DNA of 7,002 nucleotides, taken from positions 1 to 7,002 of the forward strand of contig JANXSV010000043.1 in NCBI GenBank assembly GCA_025356505.1, written 5' to 3'. The position numbers and the translations under genes were made by a program. The stretch's first letter is position 1, and each line of letters begins with the position of its first letter. The DNA is from Methylovirgula sp. (GTDB taxonomy: Bacteria; Pseudomonadota; Alphaproteobacteria; Rhizobiales; Beijerinckiaceae). The notes under the pieces were generated by a model. That model ran no database searches, was not told the DNA's origin, and saw only the letters and a list, made by a program, of their open reading frames with translations. Shown here piece after piece: positions 6,602 through 7,002 of this stretch.

Positions 6602-7002
6602 TCACACCTGTTTGCGGAGCAGCGGGTGGAGCGGCGCATCGTGCGGGTGCAGCAGATAGCGCCGCACGATTTCGCCATAGCCCTGATAGACAAGGCCGCC
6701 ATTTTCTTGCAACAGACGCGCGCGGTTTTCGCGATACCATGCAGGAATGGCATACCATGGCATAGTCGGGTCTTCGTGGTGCGCACAATGAAGATTATTG
6801 AACAGAAACAACCATCCAAAAATTCCGGCGTTTTCAACAATCGCCGTCCGCTCTTTTTGCACATCTGCGGCACGATGTTCAGCAAAGGAGCGCAGCAGCA
6901 TCAGCGATGTTGCCGGGTAAACCACACATAGCAAGTAGAAGCCGAGATTGATTTGGCAGACATATAATAGCCAGAACAAAATCAAGCCTGTAGGCACCAC
7001 AT
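6602..7002 (-). CDS. Membrane fatty acid desaturase family protein (C-terminal part)
   Basis: The frame runs off the right edge, so only the last 133 or so residues are visible. The GTG at 6998-7000 is most likely an internal valine codon, since family members are usually two to three times this long. The visible part begins with hydrophobic sequence (LILFWLLYVCQINLGFYLLCVVYP) that fits one or two membrane spans. SFAEHRA follows, and then the histidine box NNLHCAHHE (HxxHH, with the motif DPTMPWYAIPAWYR after it). The tail reads GYGEIVRRYLLHPHDAPLHP. HxxHH boxes bind the di-iron centre in integral-membrane desaturases and hydroxylases. The LHxxHH...PWY...P.YR pattern is shared by fatty acid desaturases and carotenoid ketolase/hydroxylase-like relatives, so the substrate is not certain. 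The first histidine boxes lie outside the window. The gene converges on the aminotransferase gene. Confidence 0.85.
   Translation of the reverse strand, partial: VVPTGLILFWLLYVCQINLGFYLLCVVYPATSLMLLRSFAEHRAADVQKERTAIVENAGIFGWLFLFNNLHCAHHEDPTMPWYAIPAWYRENRARLLQENGGLVYQGYGEIVRRYLLHPHDAPLHPLLRKQV

Noticed and set aside
6998..7000. GTG as the start codon of the desaturase-type gene
   Set aside because: The frame stays open to the window edge and the protein would lack the first histidine boxes, so an internal valine is far more likely.

Overview
The window looks like chromosomal DNA from an alphaproteobacterium. The evidence is the protein sequences (a MutL with an intact endonuclease-type C-terminus, an alphaproteobacterial-style class Ib aspartate aminotransferase, a paired M16B peptidase system) and the gene order M16-M16-mutL. 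I cannot fix the order or genus from sequence alone. There are no tRNAs, rRNAs, insertion sequences, CRISPR arrays or obvious phage genes. Gene density and codon character are uniform, so this reads as core genome.

Layout from left to right. Positions 1-289 hold no convincing protein gene. On the + strand they carry four inverted repeats in series, the last being a textbook intrinsic terminator (244-270, nine T). Two C/U-rich anti-Shine-Dalgarno-like stretches lie between or inside the hairpins, and a weak promoter-like pair precedes them. I interpret this as a probable trans-acting small RNA of about 160 nt; it is the most interesting element here. Positions 290-4771 are a tight minus-strand cluster, read right to left: a zinc-binding M16 peptidase (HxxEH), a paralogous M16 partner that has lost the zinc motif, then mutL. 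The gaps are 47 and 31 nt, and a plausible sigma70-type promoter lies just upstream at 4821-4850.

Further right, also on the minus strand, is a 55-residue single-span membrane protein of unknown function (4854-5021) with a good ribosome binding site. A divergent intergenic region of about 290 bp (5022-5312) contains two palindromic elements and separates it from a + strand class Ib aspartate aminotransferase (5313-6515). A short convergent spacer with two hairpins follows. The window ends inside a minus-strand membrane fatty-acid-desaturase-type gene (6602 to beyond 7002), of which only the C-terminal part is visible.

Functionally the window mixes DNA mismatch repair (mutL), proteolysis (the M16 pair, probably an obligate two-subunit enzyme in the cytoplasm), amino-acid metabolism (transamination of aspartate/glutamate, perhaps prephenate) and lipid or isoprenoid modification (desaturase-like protein). 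Apart from the probable M16-M16-mutL transcription unit, I see no evidence that these genes form one pathway.
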